Source: Glycine soja
Taxonomy: Eukaryota > Streptophyta > Magnoliopsida > Fabales > Fabaceae
NCBI RefSeq assembly: GCF_004193775.1
Contig: NC_041020.1
Coordinates: forward strand, 4,793,657 to 4,857,656
Direction of reading: 5' to 3'
DNA: 64,000 nt
Shown here: piece by piece, positions 1 to 10,001 of the stretch
Position numbering within the stretch: position 1 is the first letter of the stretch
Layout of the letters: every line of letters begins with the position of its first letter
Position numbers and translations under genes: made by a program
Notes under the pieces: generated by a model
What the model saw: only the letters and a program-made list of their open reading frames with translations
Told to the model about the DNA's origin: nothing
Databases searched by the model: none

Positions 1-319
1 TCGCCTACTTTCAATAAACTTAAGAGGTATTTAATTTTTAAGTATTTAAATTATTGAAGAAAAATATCAATTTTGTTCCTTTTTGGATTTTGTATAGGAT
101 CTATTTGCTTCCATCTTTGTTGTTTGAGTTGATGCTAACACGGTACGAAAATAAAGGATAATCAAATCAGATCTGCATAATCAGATCTTGATATCAACTA
201 ACTGAATCTCCTAGAATAAAGGAGAATACAATCTAATCTGATTTGGCTTTAGCTATGCATATCTTCTAGGATCCTTATTTGTAACTCTTCTAGAATCCTT
301 TTAAGCTATAAAATTTAGC
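1..319. other. Non-coding, possible retrotransposon flank
   Basis: No coding potential is seen. The stretch is AT-rich and lies downstream (minus strand) of the copia RNase H relic, so part of it may be an eroded 3' LTR. No LTR ends could be fixed. Confidence 0.3.
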
Positions 320-815
320 AAACTCCCTGGCCATTGTCCAATATATTCAGGCTTTGCACTACTTCTAGCAACAAAATTCTATTTTTTGCTTCTCCAAGTA
401 ACCAAATTACCCCAAAGAAATGTACAATAGCCTGAAGTGGACTTTTGGTTAATAATGGATCCAGCCCAATCTGCATGTGTGAATACTTTGATGCCTTGCT
501 GCCCGGTTTTCTTAAAAAACAGTCCTTTACCTGGAGCACTTTTTAAATACCTCAAAATCCTGTAAACTGCCTCAAGGTGTTCTTCATGTGGTGAGTTCAT
601 GAATTGTCTCACTAAACATACTGCAAAGGCTATGTCTAGCTGGGTATGATAGAAATAAATTAATCTTCCCATGGCTACTAATCTTTGGTATAGTGTCATA
701 ACTGGATCTCCTTTGTCTTCATTTCCAAGTTTTTAGTTAGGATCTATAGGAGTTTCAGGTGGCCTACAACCCATCATCCTAGTGCCTTTGAGAAGATCCA
801 GAATATACTTTCATT
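320..815 (-). pseudogene. Ty1/copia RT C-terminus and RNase H relic
   Basis: Read on the minus strand from about 815, one frame gives the classic copia segment between RT and RNase H: YILDLLKGTRMMGCRP, then YQRLVAMGRLIY, FAVCLVRQFMNSP, RILRYLKSAPGKGL and HADWAGS..STSGYCTFLWGNLVTWRSKK. One in-frame stop lies near 738 and another ends the frame at 379. Homology continues in a disturbed frame to about 320 (ARSSA-type motif). RT, integrase and gag are absent, so only about 500 bp of the roughly 4 kb polyprotein gene survives. In a live element it would make cDNA from element RNA. It is clearly a dead fragment; no partner LTR was found. Confidence 0.85.
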
Positions 816-2880
816 AGTGTCCCTAAACAACTACAACTGAGAAAGTAACCTATTTATATATACTCACAATACAATACAATACAAACACACAAAATCAATC
901 AGACTCAGTTTGATCACATCAGGGCAACATCTAGAAATAAACAAACTGTATATGATTAAAAGGTAAAGTGAATTTTGACTAAGTTGGCTCTAGAGATATC
1001 TTGCAGGACTAAACAAGGAACAAATAACTTGGCAGCTTTATAGGACTGAGAGGAAGTTAAAGAAAAAGAAAACCCTCATTGTAGCCTTAGATAAAATGAG
1101 AAAAACAAAAGAAAAGGTAAATGACATATAATCTTCTAGTCTATCTCACCAGCTTGGTTTTTCTTTTTTTTACCTGTTCCTCTTCTAAAACCCTAAGATC
1201 AAGAATGATCAGTAAAAGGGGGAGAAAATGCTTCCCCTCAGACAAGAAAAGTGAACCTTTCAGTCTTTAGAGGATAAAGGGGACATAGATAGTGAGATTT
1301 AGCTAAGAACTCATCAAACTACAAGTAAAGCAGATTCCTTTTTCTCCTTTGTCCACACAACAACATCTAAAAATCCCTCATTTGATCAAAATATTAGTGT
1401 TAAGCAAAGATTAGATGATGAATTTATTTTTTGTTGTGGAAAACACAACACCACGCTTCTTCTAATTAAGAAGCTCCAACATGACATGAGTGAACAAAAC
1501 AATGAGTATCTTTTCTTATTTTCTTTTGATTTAAAAGATAGGACAGGAAGGGTTGTTGAAAGTTAAAACTCTTGCCATTAAAGTTTTGGGATTGGAATTT
1601 GGAATCCAAGAACAAGGAACGACCAAGGGCATCAAATTCTAACTCAAAAATCCTACGATGGCTGAAAGAGACAGAATTTATTTTAGCAGAGTTTCCCTTT
1701 GTGGAGGGGGTGTCTCTGACGGAAGCATCAAATGCCTAGCTAGCTATAAACCAATTTTTTTCACCAACTAGGTACTAAGCATAAACATCAAAATGTGGCA
1801 TAAATATCCAACCTTTTAATAAATTACAACACAACAACAACACCACCAGGAGTTACTACTATTACTCTACTTGTACTAATATTACCAAGCTGGAAAGGGA
1901 AAGACACATAGAAGAGAGAGATTGCATGAGTGTAAGTGAGAAAGAGAGAGAGTCTTTGCTTTGTTTGTGCACTTGCCTAAGCTATGAGGTGACATGTATC
2001 ATTTTAAAATACACACTAACTATTGCCAACTGCTCCTGCTGGTAAATTATTGCATAAGCACAACCTAATCACTCTTTTTCTCTCTTCCCACACTTGTAAA
2101 CATTTCTAGGTTCAGTTTAAACTAAATTAATAATTATCTTTATTAATCAATATTTTTTTTACTATACCACGTCTCACATACCACCATACCACCTCTTTGG
2201 TCTTTTTTATATATAAAAAATAAGTGATATTATCATTTAGTTGTGAGTATATATCAACTGGATCTCCTCTTGCCAAATATACCTAGACTTTTTGTTATGT
2301 GATGTTTAATGCTGCCTCAATAATTAGAATATCATTTTGTACTTATATCCAAATGCTATTATTCTCAATTTCATTTCGAATGGAATTTTATTTAATTGGT
2401 GTCATCATATAATTATGCAGAAAAACTGCAAGTATCAATACCACATTGGTTGTTAATGGATTAACACTACTACTTATTGCAAGGCTAGATCATCAAGATG
2501 TTATAGCTTGTCTTAGTTTACTTAGGCTAATAAAGGTATGGATGCATATATGATATTTGCTAATACTAGAAAATGAAAACTAAGATGAACAAACTGGCGT
2601 ACTGGATTTTACCTTAAATTTGCTTGTGTAACTTGTTATCTGTAATGATGCTTGATACATATTATTTGTTTAATGCCTAAGACTAACAATTGTTAGTCGT
2701 CATTTACGACTAACTTTTGTATTGAAATGTTTCATGAAATTTATATCTTTCCCCCAATTTATGGTTCTTTTTGTAGATTTGTACATATTTTTATGTTTAG
2801 TTTAATTTCACTCAGTAGATATTCACAATATTGTGAATTAATGTGGTTCAACTTCAGTTTCAGGCTAAAGGATGAAGAAG
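816..2880. other. Intergenic, AT-rich, no gene recognised
   Basis: About 2 kb without a supportable reading frame. It contains GA-rich runs near 1905-1955, homopolymer A/T runs, and a compact palindromic pair at 2681-2714. Nothing here was assigned to a gene or a transposon family. Confidence 0.4.
2681..2714. repeat. Overlapping palindrome and hairpin
   Basis: GACTAACAATTGTTAGTC (2681-2698) is a perfect 18-bp palindrome. It overlaps a 9-bp stem GTTAGTCGT / ACGACTAAC with a 5-nt loop (2692-2714). It could be a tiny transposon remnant or a cruciform-prone site; no function is shown. Confidence 0.6.
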
Positions 2881-2904
2881 AAGAAGGTTGAAGCAGCTAG
2901 TGTC

Positions 2905-3130
2905 TCGCTAAGCGAGGCATATGCACTTAGTGCGTAACATCCACTAAGCGATCCACTCAGCTCGCTTAGCGAGTGAGGAGAATCTACAAGAGAATCTGCA
3001 TTCATGCATGCACCCAGCACGCCATCAGCTCACTCCGTGAGTCATTTGTCTCTTCTCACGCTCAGCACGTCCAACTTGCTAAGCGAAAATCCACTAACTC
3101 GCGCTTAGCAGTAAAATGGCGCTAAGCGAG
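2905..3130. repeat. Array of CGCTAAGCG-type palindromes (left)
   Basis: Repeated near-palindromes such as CTCGCTAAGCGAG and CTCGCTTAGCGAG, with degenerate variants (ACTAAGCGA, GCTAAGCGA), at irregular spacing. It is the counterpart of the longer array at 6975-7560. Confidence 0.75.
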
Positions 3131-4111
3131 TTTTCAGGATCAAAAAGCCTTTAAAAGACTAAACAAAAGAGGATTTTAGGTATAAGAGTGATTGTTAGGG
3201 AGTTCTTAGAGAGTTCTGGGAAGAGAGACATTACAGAGTCGAAAAATAGAGCAAAAGAGAAAAACTTAAATGAAAGGCCTCAACTTTCAAGAGGATTTTA
3301 GGTATAGGAGTGATTGTTAGGTTTCTAGAGGTGGAGGAGACATCCCTACCACTTTGTAATCTAAATTTTCCCTCAAAAACCTCATCTTGGTGTTGAAAGG
3401 TGCTAACTTGCAATGGAAGGCTAAATCTCTTGTTGGGGATTTCTACTGAGCTTTGATGTAAAACTCTTCACTATCTATTTAAAATTGTTTTTATGTGTTC
3501 ATTGCTTCTATTTGTATTTAATTCTTGCATGCTTGTGGTTTGATCACCCATTTGTGTGTAAAGTTTGGATTTTTAGCATTGGAAAGTGTTTTAAATCCTT
3601 AGAACTGGATAGAGCAGGCTAGAGAACTGTATGTCTGGACACGTAGTGCAGGGATCTAGTTTATAATATGCAGTAATCTTAATGTAATTCGTTTAGGCTA
3701 AGTTCGACGAGGAATCTAGAATGAAGTTTAAATAGAATTAGACTCATTCACTAGAGGGATCTTGGTTTGAGTAGTCGTTTTCGACATAGAACATAGAGAC
3801 AACCTTAAATAGAGAAAAACACTTAATTACATCATTTTGTTCAGTAGAAAGACCCAACGTTTTAATCATCTGTTTATCTCTCACATTTAGATAGTTAATT
3901 TTGTAGTTAAATTAGAACTGTAGACACAACTTCTCTCTTTATATTTACTAGCTTTAAACAAATGTTTACCTACTGAATGAATGCTCTCCGAATGAAATAT
4001 GTTCCCTATGATTTGATACTCAGTTCTTACCATTTTATATTACTTGTGCGACTCGGTACACTTGCCGATTAGCATCGCTGACCAGTGGAACAAGTATTTC
4101 AGCAACGAACA
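3130..4111 (+). repeat. Left LTR of the Athila-like element (start approximate)
   Basis: Aligns almost base for base with 7555-8520, from TTCAGGATCAAAAAGCC through to GAACA. It contains a 30-bp segment present twice (3171-3200 and 3292-3321, AGGATTTTAGGTATA...) that occurs once in the right LTR. The true start may lie further left, in the palindrome array at 2905-3130. Confidence 0.8.
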
Positions 4112-4117
4112 AGTTTT

Positions 4118-4135
4118 TGGCGCCGTTGCTGGGGA
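4118..4135 (+). other. Primer binding site, tRNA-Asp type
   Basis: TGGCGCCGTTGCTGGGGA starts 7 bp after the left LTR end. Athila-lineage elements carry TGGCGCCGTTGCCGGGGA here, complementary to the 3' end of tRNA-Asp. One base differs (C to T). Confidence 0.85.
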
Positions 4136-4308
4136 ACTTCTTTCCATTTGGGAAGTATAGTTCAGTTTGTAGGCATTGATTCTTTATTCTTTGATTAATT
4201 TTTGTGTGAATAGTTAGTTGAAATTTATTTTTCTCTTGATTTGGTTGACTGTTGCTCTTGTTAGTGTTTTGTATGTGAGGTAACTCTTCTGCAAGTGATT
4301 TAGCTCCA

Positions 4309-5870
4309 TTGGATTTGGAGATAGAAGCCACTTGTAGGAGGAACAACATAGAAAGAAGAAGGAAAATACTGCAGGACAGGACAACACCACCAATTCTAGA
4401 GGAACCTCAATCATCTAAGTTGTCTTCTATTTTTCCAGAGCCAAGAGAATCAGAAATAGGCGCATCTAAGGCTGATATAATGGCTGAAGATCAACCTAGG
4501 AGGGTTACCCTTGAAGATTACTCTAGCTCGACTGTGCCGCAATTCTTCACAAGTATAGCGCGGCCAGAAGTTCAAGCACACAACATTACATACCCTCACT
4601 CCTTGATAAAATTAATTCAAGGAAATCTATTTCATGGCTTGCCGAACGAAGACCTATATGCACACTTGGCCATATACATTGAGATTTGCAATATAGTCAA
4701 GATTGTCGGTGTGCTTGAGGACGCAGTGAGGCTGAGTTTGTTCTCTTTTTCATTGTTTGGTGAAGCAAAGAGATGGCTACATTCATTTAAGGGAAACAGA
4801 CTCAAGACTTGGGATGAAGTGGTGGAGAAATTTTTGAAGAAATATTTCCCCGATTCTAAGACGGCAGAAGGAAAAGCAGCCATCTCTTTATTTCACCAGT
4901 TTCCGGATGAGTCTCTAAGCGAAGCACTTGAATGATTCCGTAGCTTGCTGCGGAAAACACCGACTCACGGATTCTCAGAACTAATTCAGCTCAACATTTT
5001 TATGGATGGGTTAAGGTCGTTGTCCAAGCAGTTGTTGGATGCTTTTGCTGGAGGGAAGATCAAATTGAAGACCCCAAAAGAGGCTATGGAACTCATTCAA
5101 AACATGGCTGCAAGTGATCATGCCATCTTGCGTGATCGGACTCACATTCCCATAAAGAGAAGCCTGCTGGAACTTTCCTCTCAAGATGCATTATTGGCAC
5201 AAAACAAGTTGTTGTCTAAGCAGCTTGAGGCATTGACAGAAACATTGAGTAAGTTGCCTAATCAATTGCAGGTTAATCAACCTCACATTTAGCTGTTTTG
5301 CAGGTTGGAGGTTGCAGCATATGAGGAGGAGCTCATGAGTCTGGACGCTGTATTCCCATGAATGACACAACCCAAGAGGTAAATTACATAGGAAACCAAA
5401 ACAGGCCAGGATTTAATGTAGGTGGATATGCAGGTTACCAACAAGGTTCAAATTATAGCCAGAATCAAGGGCAGTAGAGGTCCCACCCTGGAAATTAGTT
5501 CAACAAGGACCAAGGTGGATCATCCAATAGGCCTCAGAACCAAGGGCCTAGCCTCTATGACAAAACCACCAAGCTAGAGGAGACTTTGGCTCAATTTATG
5601 CAGGTTACAATGTCAAATCACAAGAGCATCGAGTCTGCCATTAAAAACCTGGAGATTCAAGTGGGGCAACTGGCCAAGCAGATAGTAGAGAATTCTTCTA
5701 TCAATTTTGGAGCAAACACTGAGAAGAATCCAAAGGAAGAATGCAAAGCTATCATGACCCGGAGTAGAAAGGCCAACTTGGTTGAGGATGAGGGAAGGAT
5801 TAGTGATGACCAAGAATTGGTGATTGAAGAAGGAGAAAAAGAAGAAGAAGAGGATCGGTTGATGGAGTAA
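4309..5870 (+). pseudogene. Gag of the Athila-like element, broken
   Basis: Gag would form the virus-like particle that packages element RNA. Frame 1 is open from 4309, but the first codon there is TTG, not ATG. It runs through a retrotransposon-gag domain (KRWLHSFKGNRLKTWDEVVEKFLKKYFP at about residues 142-169, stop and spaces ignored), then meets an in-frame TGA at 4933 and continues to a TAG at 5290. After a 1-nt frame change, frame 3 carries a zinc knuckle region near 5310-5355 whose second Cys codon is now TGA. Two further TAG stops follow. The open piece 5586-5870 encodes a coiled-coil-like tail (IESAIKNLEIQVGQLAKQI) and an acidic end. A purine-rich stretch (5871-5950) separates it from the protease. 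The product cannot be made. Confidence 0.8.
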
Positions 5871-6050
5871 AAAATAAATGATGGTGAGAAAGAAATAAAT
5901 GAAGAAAAAAAAGAAGAAAACGAAAACGAAAAAATAAAAAAAAGAAAAAATAGAGAAAAAGAGGGAGAAAGGAAGACAAAGAGTGAGCTTGCAAGAGAAA
6001 AGAAGAAAGAGGTTGTCTCGTGTACTGGGAAGGAAGCACCATACCCTCTG

Positions 6051-6767
6051 GTGCCATCAAAGAAAAATAAGGAGCGACATCTGGCTCATTTCCTTGACAT
6101 CTTCAAGAAATTGGAGATAATCATTCCCTTTGGACAAGCCTTACAGCAAATGTCACTCTATTCTAAGTTTTTGAAAGATCTGCTGACCAGAAAGATCAAA
6201 TATATCCACAGTGATAACATTGTAGTGGAAGGGAACTGCAGTGCGGTGATACAAAGAATCCTTCCACCTAAGCATAAGGATCTTGGGAGTGTTACTATTC
6301 CCTGCTCTATTGGTCCGGTGTCAGTTGGTAAAGCTCTCATTGATTTGGGGGCCAATATAAATTTGATGCCTTTCTCCATTTGTAAAAGAATTGGAGAGTT
6401 GGAGATTATGCCAACTAGAATGACACTACAACTGGCAGGCAAATCAATTACAAGACCATATGGAGTGATTGAAGATGTTCTAGTCAAAGTGCAGCATTTT
6501 ACTTTCCCTATAGACTTCGTTGTTATGGACATTGAAGAGGATTCTGAAATCCCTCTGATTTTGGGTCGTCCCTTCATGTTAACCGCCAGTTGTGTGGTGG
6601 ATATGGGAAAAGGTAAACTGGAAATGGGCATGGATGATCAGAAGATCAAGTTTGATCTATTTGATGCAGAAAAGCACTTACTTGATTGGAATGTTTGTTT
6701 AAAGGTTGAGGAACTTAAGAATGAGATGGTTCTGATGGCCAGAGCCAAGCTTGCTCTAGACCCATGA
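6051..6767 (+). pseudogene. Retropepsin-like aspartic protease of the Athila-like element
   Basis: The frame is open from about 5950 (GTG at 6051) to TGA at 6765-6767. It begins with the Athila linker KERHLAHFLDIFKKLEI. The active-site segment is ALIDLGANINLMP (D-L-G instead of the common D-S/T-G), and the second hydrophobic-hydrophobic-Gly box is PLILGRPFM. The enzyme would cleave the Gag-Pol polyprotein. This domain looks intact by itself, but gag upstream is interrupted and no RT follows: the frame ends in LALDP and runs into 3' untranslated element sequence. It may be read as a deletion derivative that could move only with help from another element. Confidence 0.8.
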
Positions 6768-7554
6768 GGTAATATGCGTCAAGCAAATGACGTTAAACGA
6801 GAGCTTACTGGGAGGCAACCCAGCTTTTTTTATTTTCATTAATCATTGCATATAGTTAGGATTAACTTATTTGTGAATTGCTTGAGTAAGTCATCAACAT
6901 GTTTTGCATAGAGATATGGGGTGGTCAAAGCTTCTTTGAAGCTGTGGATGAAAAATAACTCAGAAAATTTTTCAGTATCCACTCACTCAGCGCGTCCTGT
7001 GCGCTAAGCGAAACATTATGCTTGTGCTGAGCGAGTCATTACTCGCACTAAGTGCATCAACCCCTACCCATTGGCTGATAGGGTCTCGCTAAGCGAGCCC
7101 AGTGCGTTAAGCCCAAAAATATCTTTGGAATTGCATTTAATGGAATTGGGCTAAGCGAGTCATCTCACTAAGCGCACAACATCATCTCTCTAAGCTCAAC
7201 CCTATGGGTTTGACATTATATCCCCAACAAGATGTTTACCTACTGATTTGACATTATATCCCAAGTAAATATATCCCCAGCGGGTCAGCCCGCTAAGCCC
7301 AAATCCCTCTCGGGTTTGGAATTGCACTAAGTGAGACAGTCTCGCTAAGTGGACACTTGTCCTGCTAAGCGAAAGTTGTAGACCAATCAGAGTTGTAGAC
7401 CTCGCTAAGCGCGTACCTTTTGCGCTAAGCCCAAATCCTTCTTGAGTTTTCTAATTTTCGAATTGGGCTAAGCAAGATGTCCCGCTAAGTGCGTGAATTC
7501 AAAATCTAAAAATTCAAACGTCACTGAGTTCTTACTTAGCGAGTCACTCGCGCT
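6768..7554 (+). repeat. 3' internal region with a long CGCTAAGCG palindrome array
   Basis: It starts with the GGGAGGCAACCCAG block (about 6810). From 6975 to 7560 it carries a run of GCGCTAAGCGA, CTCGCTAAGCGAG and related half-palindromes, spaced roughly 25-60 bp apart. No ORF is present. An env-like gene, found here in some Athila relatives, was not recognised. Confidence 0.7.
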
Positions 7555-8520
7555 AAGTGAGCCTTCAGGATCAAAAAGCCCTTAAAAGACTGAAGTTGGC
7601 AAAAAATAGGGAGTTCTTAGAGAGTTCTGGGAAGAGAGACATAACAGAGCCGAAAAACAGAGCAAAAGAGAAAAGCTTGAACGAAAGGCCTAAACTTTCA
7701 AGAGGATTTTAGGTTTAGGAGTGATTGTTAGGTTTCTAGAGGTGGAGGAGACATCTCTACCACTTTGTAATCTAAATTTTCCCTCAAAAACCTCATCTTG
7801 GTGCTGAAAGGTGCTAACTTGCAATGGAAGGCTAAATCTCTTGTTGGGGATTTATGCTGAGCTTGATGTAAAACTTTTCACTATCTATTTAAAGTTGTTT
7901 TTATGTATTCATTGATTCTATCTGTATTTAATTCTTGCATGCTTGTGGCTTGATCACTCATTTGTGTGTAAAGTTTGGATTTTTAGCATTGGAAAGTGTT
8001 TTAAATCCTTAGAACTGGATAGAGCAGACTAGAGAACTTTATGTCTGGACACGAAGTGTAGGGATCTAGTTTATAATATGTCGTAATCTTAATGCAATTT
8101 GTTTAGGCTAAGTTTGACGAGGAATCTAGAATGAAGTTTAAATAGAATTAGACTCATTCACTAAAGGGATCTTGGTTTGAGTAGTCATTTTCGGCATAGA
8201 ACACAAAAACAACCTTAAATAGATAAAAACACTTAATTACATCATTTTGTTCAATAGAAACACCCAACATTTTAATCATATGTTTATCTCTCACATTTAG
8301 ATAGTTAATTTTGTAGTTAAATTAGAACTGTTGACACAACTTCTCTTTTTATATTTACTGGCTTTATACAAATGTTTACCTACTGAATGAATGCTCTCTG
8401 AATGAAACAAGTTCCATGTGATTTGATATTTGGTTCTTATCATTTTATATTACTTGTACGACTCGATACACTTGCGATTAACATCACTGACCAATGGAAC
8501 AAGTATTTCAACAGCGAACA
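7555..8520 (+). repeat. Right LTR of the Athila-like element
   Basis: Matches the left LTR along its length with scattered substitutions, and lacks the extra 30-bp copy. It ends ...CAACAGCGAACA. The 5 bp after it (ACAAC) were not found at a clear left boundary. Confidence 0.8.
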
Positions 8521-8988
8521 ACAACCCATGGAAGAGTTTCTCAATATAAAAGAAAACCCTTAAATTTTTTAGGATACCATAGAATTTCGCATAATACAAT
8601 GCATGTATTGAATACAAAAGCATTAACTGGTGACTATTAGGCACAAGAAAAAACTCTTGCAGAAGTACAATATAGAGGAAAAACAGGATAATTGATATAG
8701 CTCGGTGATAACTTTTCAAGTCTTTTAATTTATTTTTGGATCAGTAATCTTTTAATTTGTTTGTACTCTGGTGATGGATTACACTATCACTAATATCTTT
8801 TCTATGGCATATCTGCAGTGAACACCTTAAAATCAATGTGCTTGAGATTGTATTTAGCTTTGTATTTTAACCAAATGCACCATACTTCACCTACCAACAC
8901 ACTTGCACAAAACATTACCTGCCTGATTGCCCTTTAGAGCTAGAGAGGATCTGCAGAGAATTCTTGATGATATGACTTACTAGTTTTA
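8521..8988. other. Non-coding spacer
   Basis: No gene, RNA or repeat was recognised in this AT-rich stretch after the right LTR. Confidence 0.4.
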
Positions 8989-8989
8989 T

Positions 8990-9310
8990 AAACTTGACAT
9001 TGATTGGATCAATTTTAATTTGTGTTGAAGTTTGGAGGTTCCATAAAGTAGCCTTTAGAATGCATAAAATCATCAATAAGCATCACGGCTTGGAGACTTT
9101 CAATAGCAACATGCAAATGAGCCATTTTAGCCTCAGCTGCCATTTAGAGGCCATACATAATACCCCAAAGCTCAGCTTTAAGCACACTACAGAAACCAAA
9201 TCTCCTAGACAAGACCTTTATGAACTTGCCATTTGAATATCTCAAATCAGCACCACAAAAAGCCATCACAACTTCACTAGCACAACCCTATCCCAGTTAT
9301 CCATTTTTGT
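8990..9310 (-). pseudogene. LINE-type RNase H (RVT_3-like) fragment
   Basis: On the minus strand the translation shows NGKFIKVLSRRFGFCSVLKA followed by ELWGIMYGL, a stop, and MAAEAKMAHLHVAIESLQAV. This is the core of the plant LINE-associated RNase H domain (C-S-V-L-x-A-E-L-W and the following helix, then V-E-S-D-S, here AIESLQ). There are no catalytic neighbours, no RT, and at least one stop. It would have degraded the RNA strand during target-primed reverse transcription. The call rests on one motif, so moderate confidence only. Confidence 0.55.
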
Positions 9311-9678
9311 TGGAAAGTGTACTGATTTTTGTTATTCGGTTTAAATATTATACATTTTATAACATTGAAATATTTTTTTGTAGGCACTATTTATCTAGTT
9401 GTTTGCATCATGATCATGACATTCATTGTTGGACACTGTATTGATCATCATCACAGGTACAAAAGTTTTTCATAAACTTTTGATGCTTAATTTTGTTATG
9501 ATTGTTTTTGTATGTTGTTGTATGTCATTGATGTACTTTTCTTTAGATACAACTTTTGTTCATAATGCGTGAACCTTAGATTGCCGTTTGAGATTGAATA
9601 CAATGATTCTTGCGGTCAGTTTGCATTAATCGTTGTATTGAATCTTGAATTGTCTGTTTGGATAGTTTGGGGAGACTC
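9311..9678. other. Non-coding spacer before CACTA copy 1
   Basis: No gene recognised. No CACTA terminus or ACATCGG hairpin array is visible here, so the 5' end of copy 1 seems lost or unrecognisable. Confidence 0.35.
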
Positions 9679-9908
9679 ATATTTTTATGGTAGATTTATG
9701 TGTTAAGGTTAACATTATTTTGTTTAATTTGATGGAATTTCGATACAATGAATTTCTAGTTGTTCTCTGAGTGCATACTTGATTATTGGGGAATTAATGT
9801 CACCGATTTCATGTCGTGTACTTGGAGACCAATGCAAAATGCTACCAAAATTTCGTCAAATTTAACAAAATAAGATTAACCTTGAACATGAATCTACCAT
9901 AAAAAAAT
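9679..9908. repeat. Long inverted repeat in the 5' leader of CACTA copy 1
   Basis: Arm 9679-9744 (TTTTTATGGTAGATTTATG... AATTTGATGGAATTTCG) pairs with arm 9841-9908, whose reverse complement reads TTTTTTATGGTAGATTCATG... AATTTGACGAAATTTTG. About 66 bp per arm with a near 100-bp loop. A transcript would fold into a long hairpin. Confidence 0.75.
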
Positions 9909-10001
9909 GTCTTCCTGAATGGTATAGGGCCACAACTTAAATGGAAAAGTGAGATTTCATGTATTCAATGAGTTTCAGAGTATCACTGAGTTATTATTTA
10001 G

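Larger units (their letters stand above)
2890..8520 (+). mobile_element. Athila/Calypso-like Ty3-gypsy element, internally deleted
   Basis: Two long direct repeats (about 3130-4111 and 7555-8520) flank an internal region holding a primer binding site, a gag remnant and an aspartic protease, in that order. After the protease the sequence passes directly into a GGGAGGCAACCCAG segment (from about 6810), which in Athila-type elements lies downstream of pol. RT, RNase H and integrase are therefore missing. Gag shows in-frame stops and one frameshift. The right end is placed at ...GAACA, 8520. The left end is uncertain because the LTR start lies in an array of CGCTAAGCG palindromes. No target duplication was recognised. 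The family assignment rests on the tRNA-Asp type primer site and the style of the gag and protease. Confidence 0.8.

Noticed and set aside
2466..2480. CACTACTACTTATTG as the lost 5' end of CACTA copy 1
   Set aside because: No hairpin array follows it, the sequence after the first bases does not match the family, and an Athila-like element lies in between.
5800..6060. Leu/Phe-rich minus-strand frame resembling a membrane protein
   Set aside because: Complement of the purine-rich linker between gag and protease; the hydrophobic look comes from TTT/CTT codons.
6158..6631. 157-codon minus-strand frame
   Set aside because: Shadow of the Athila-like protease on the other strand.
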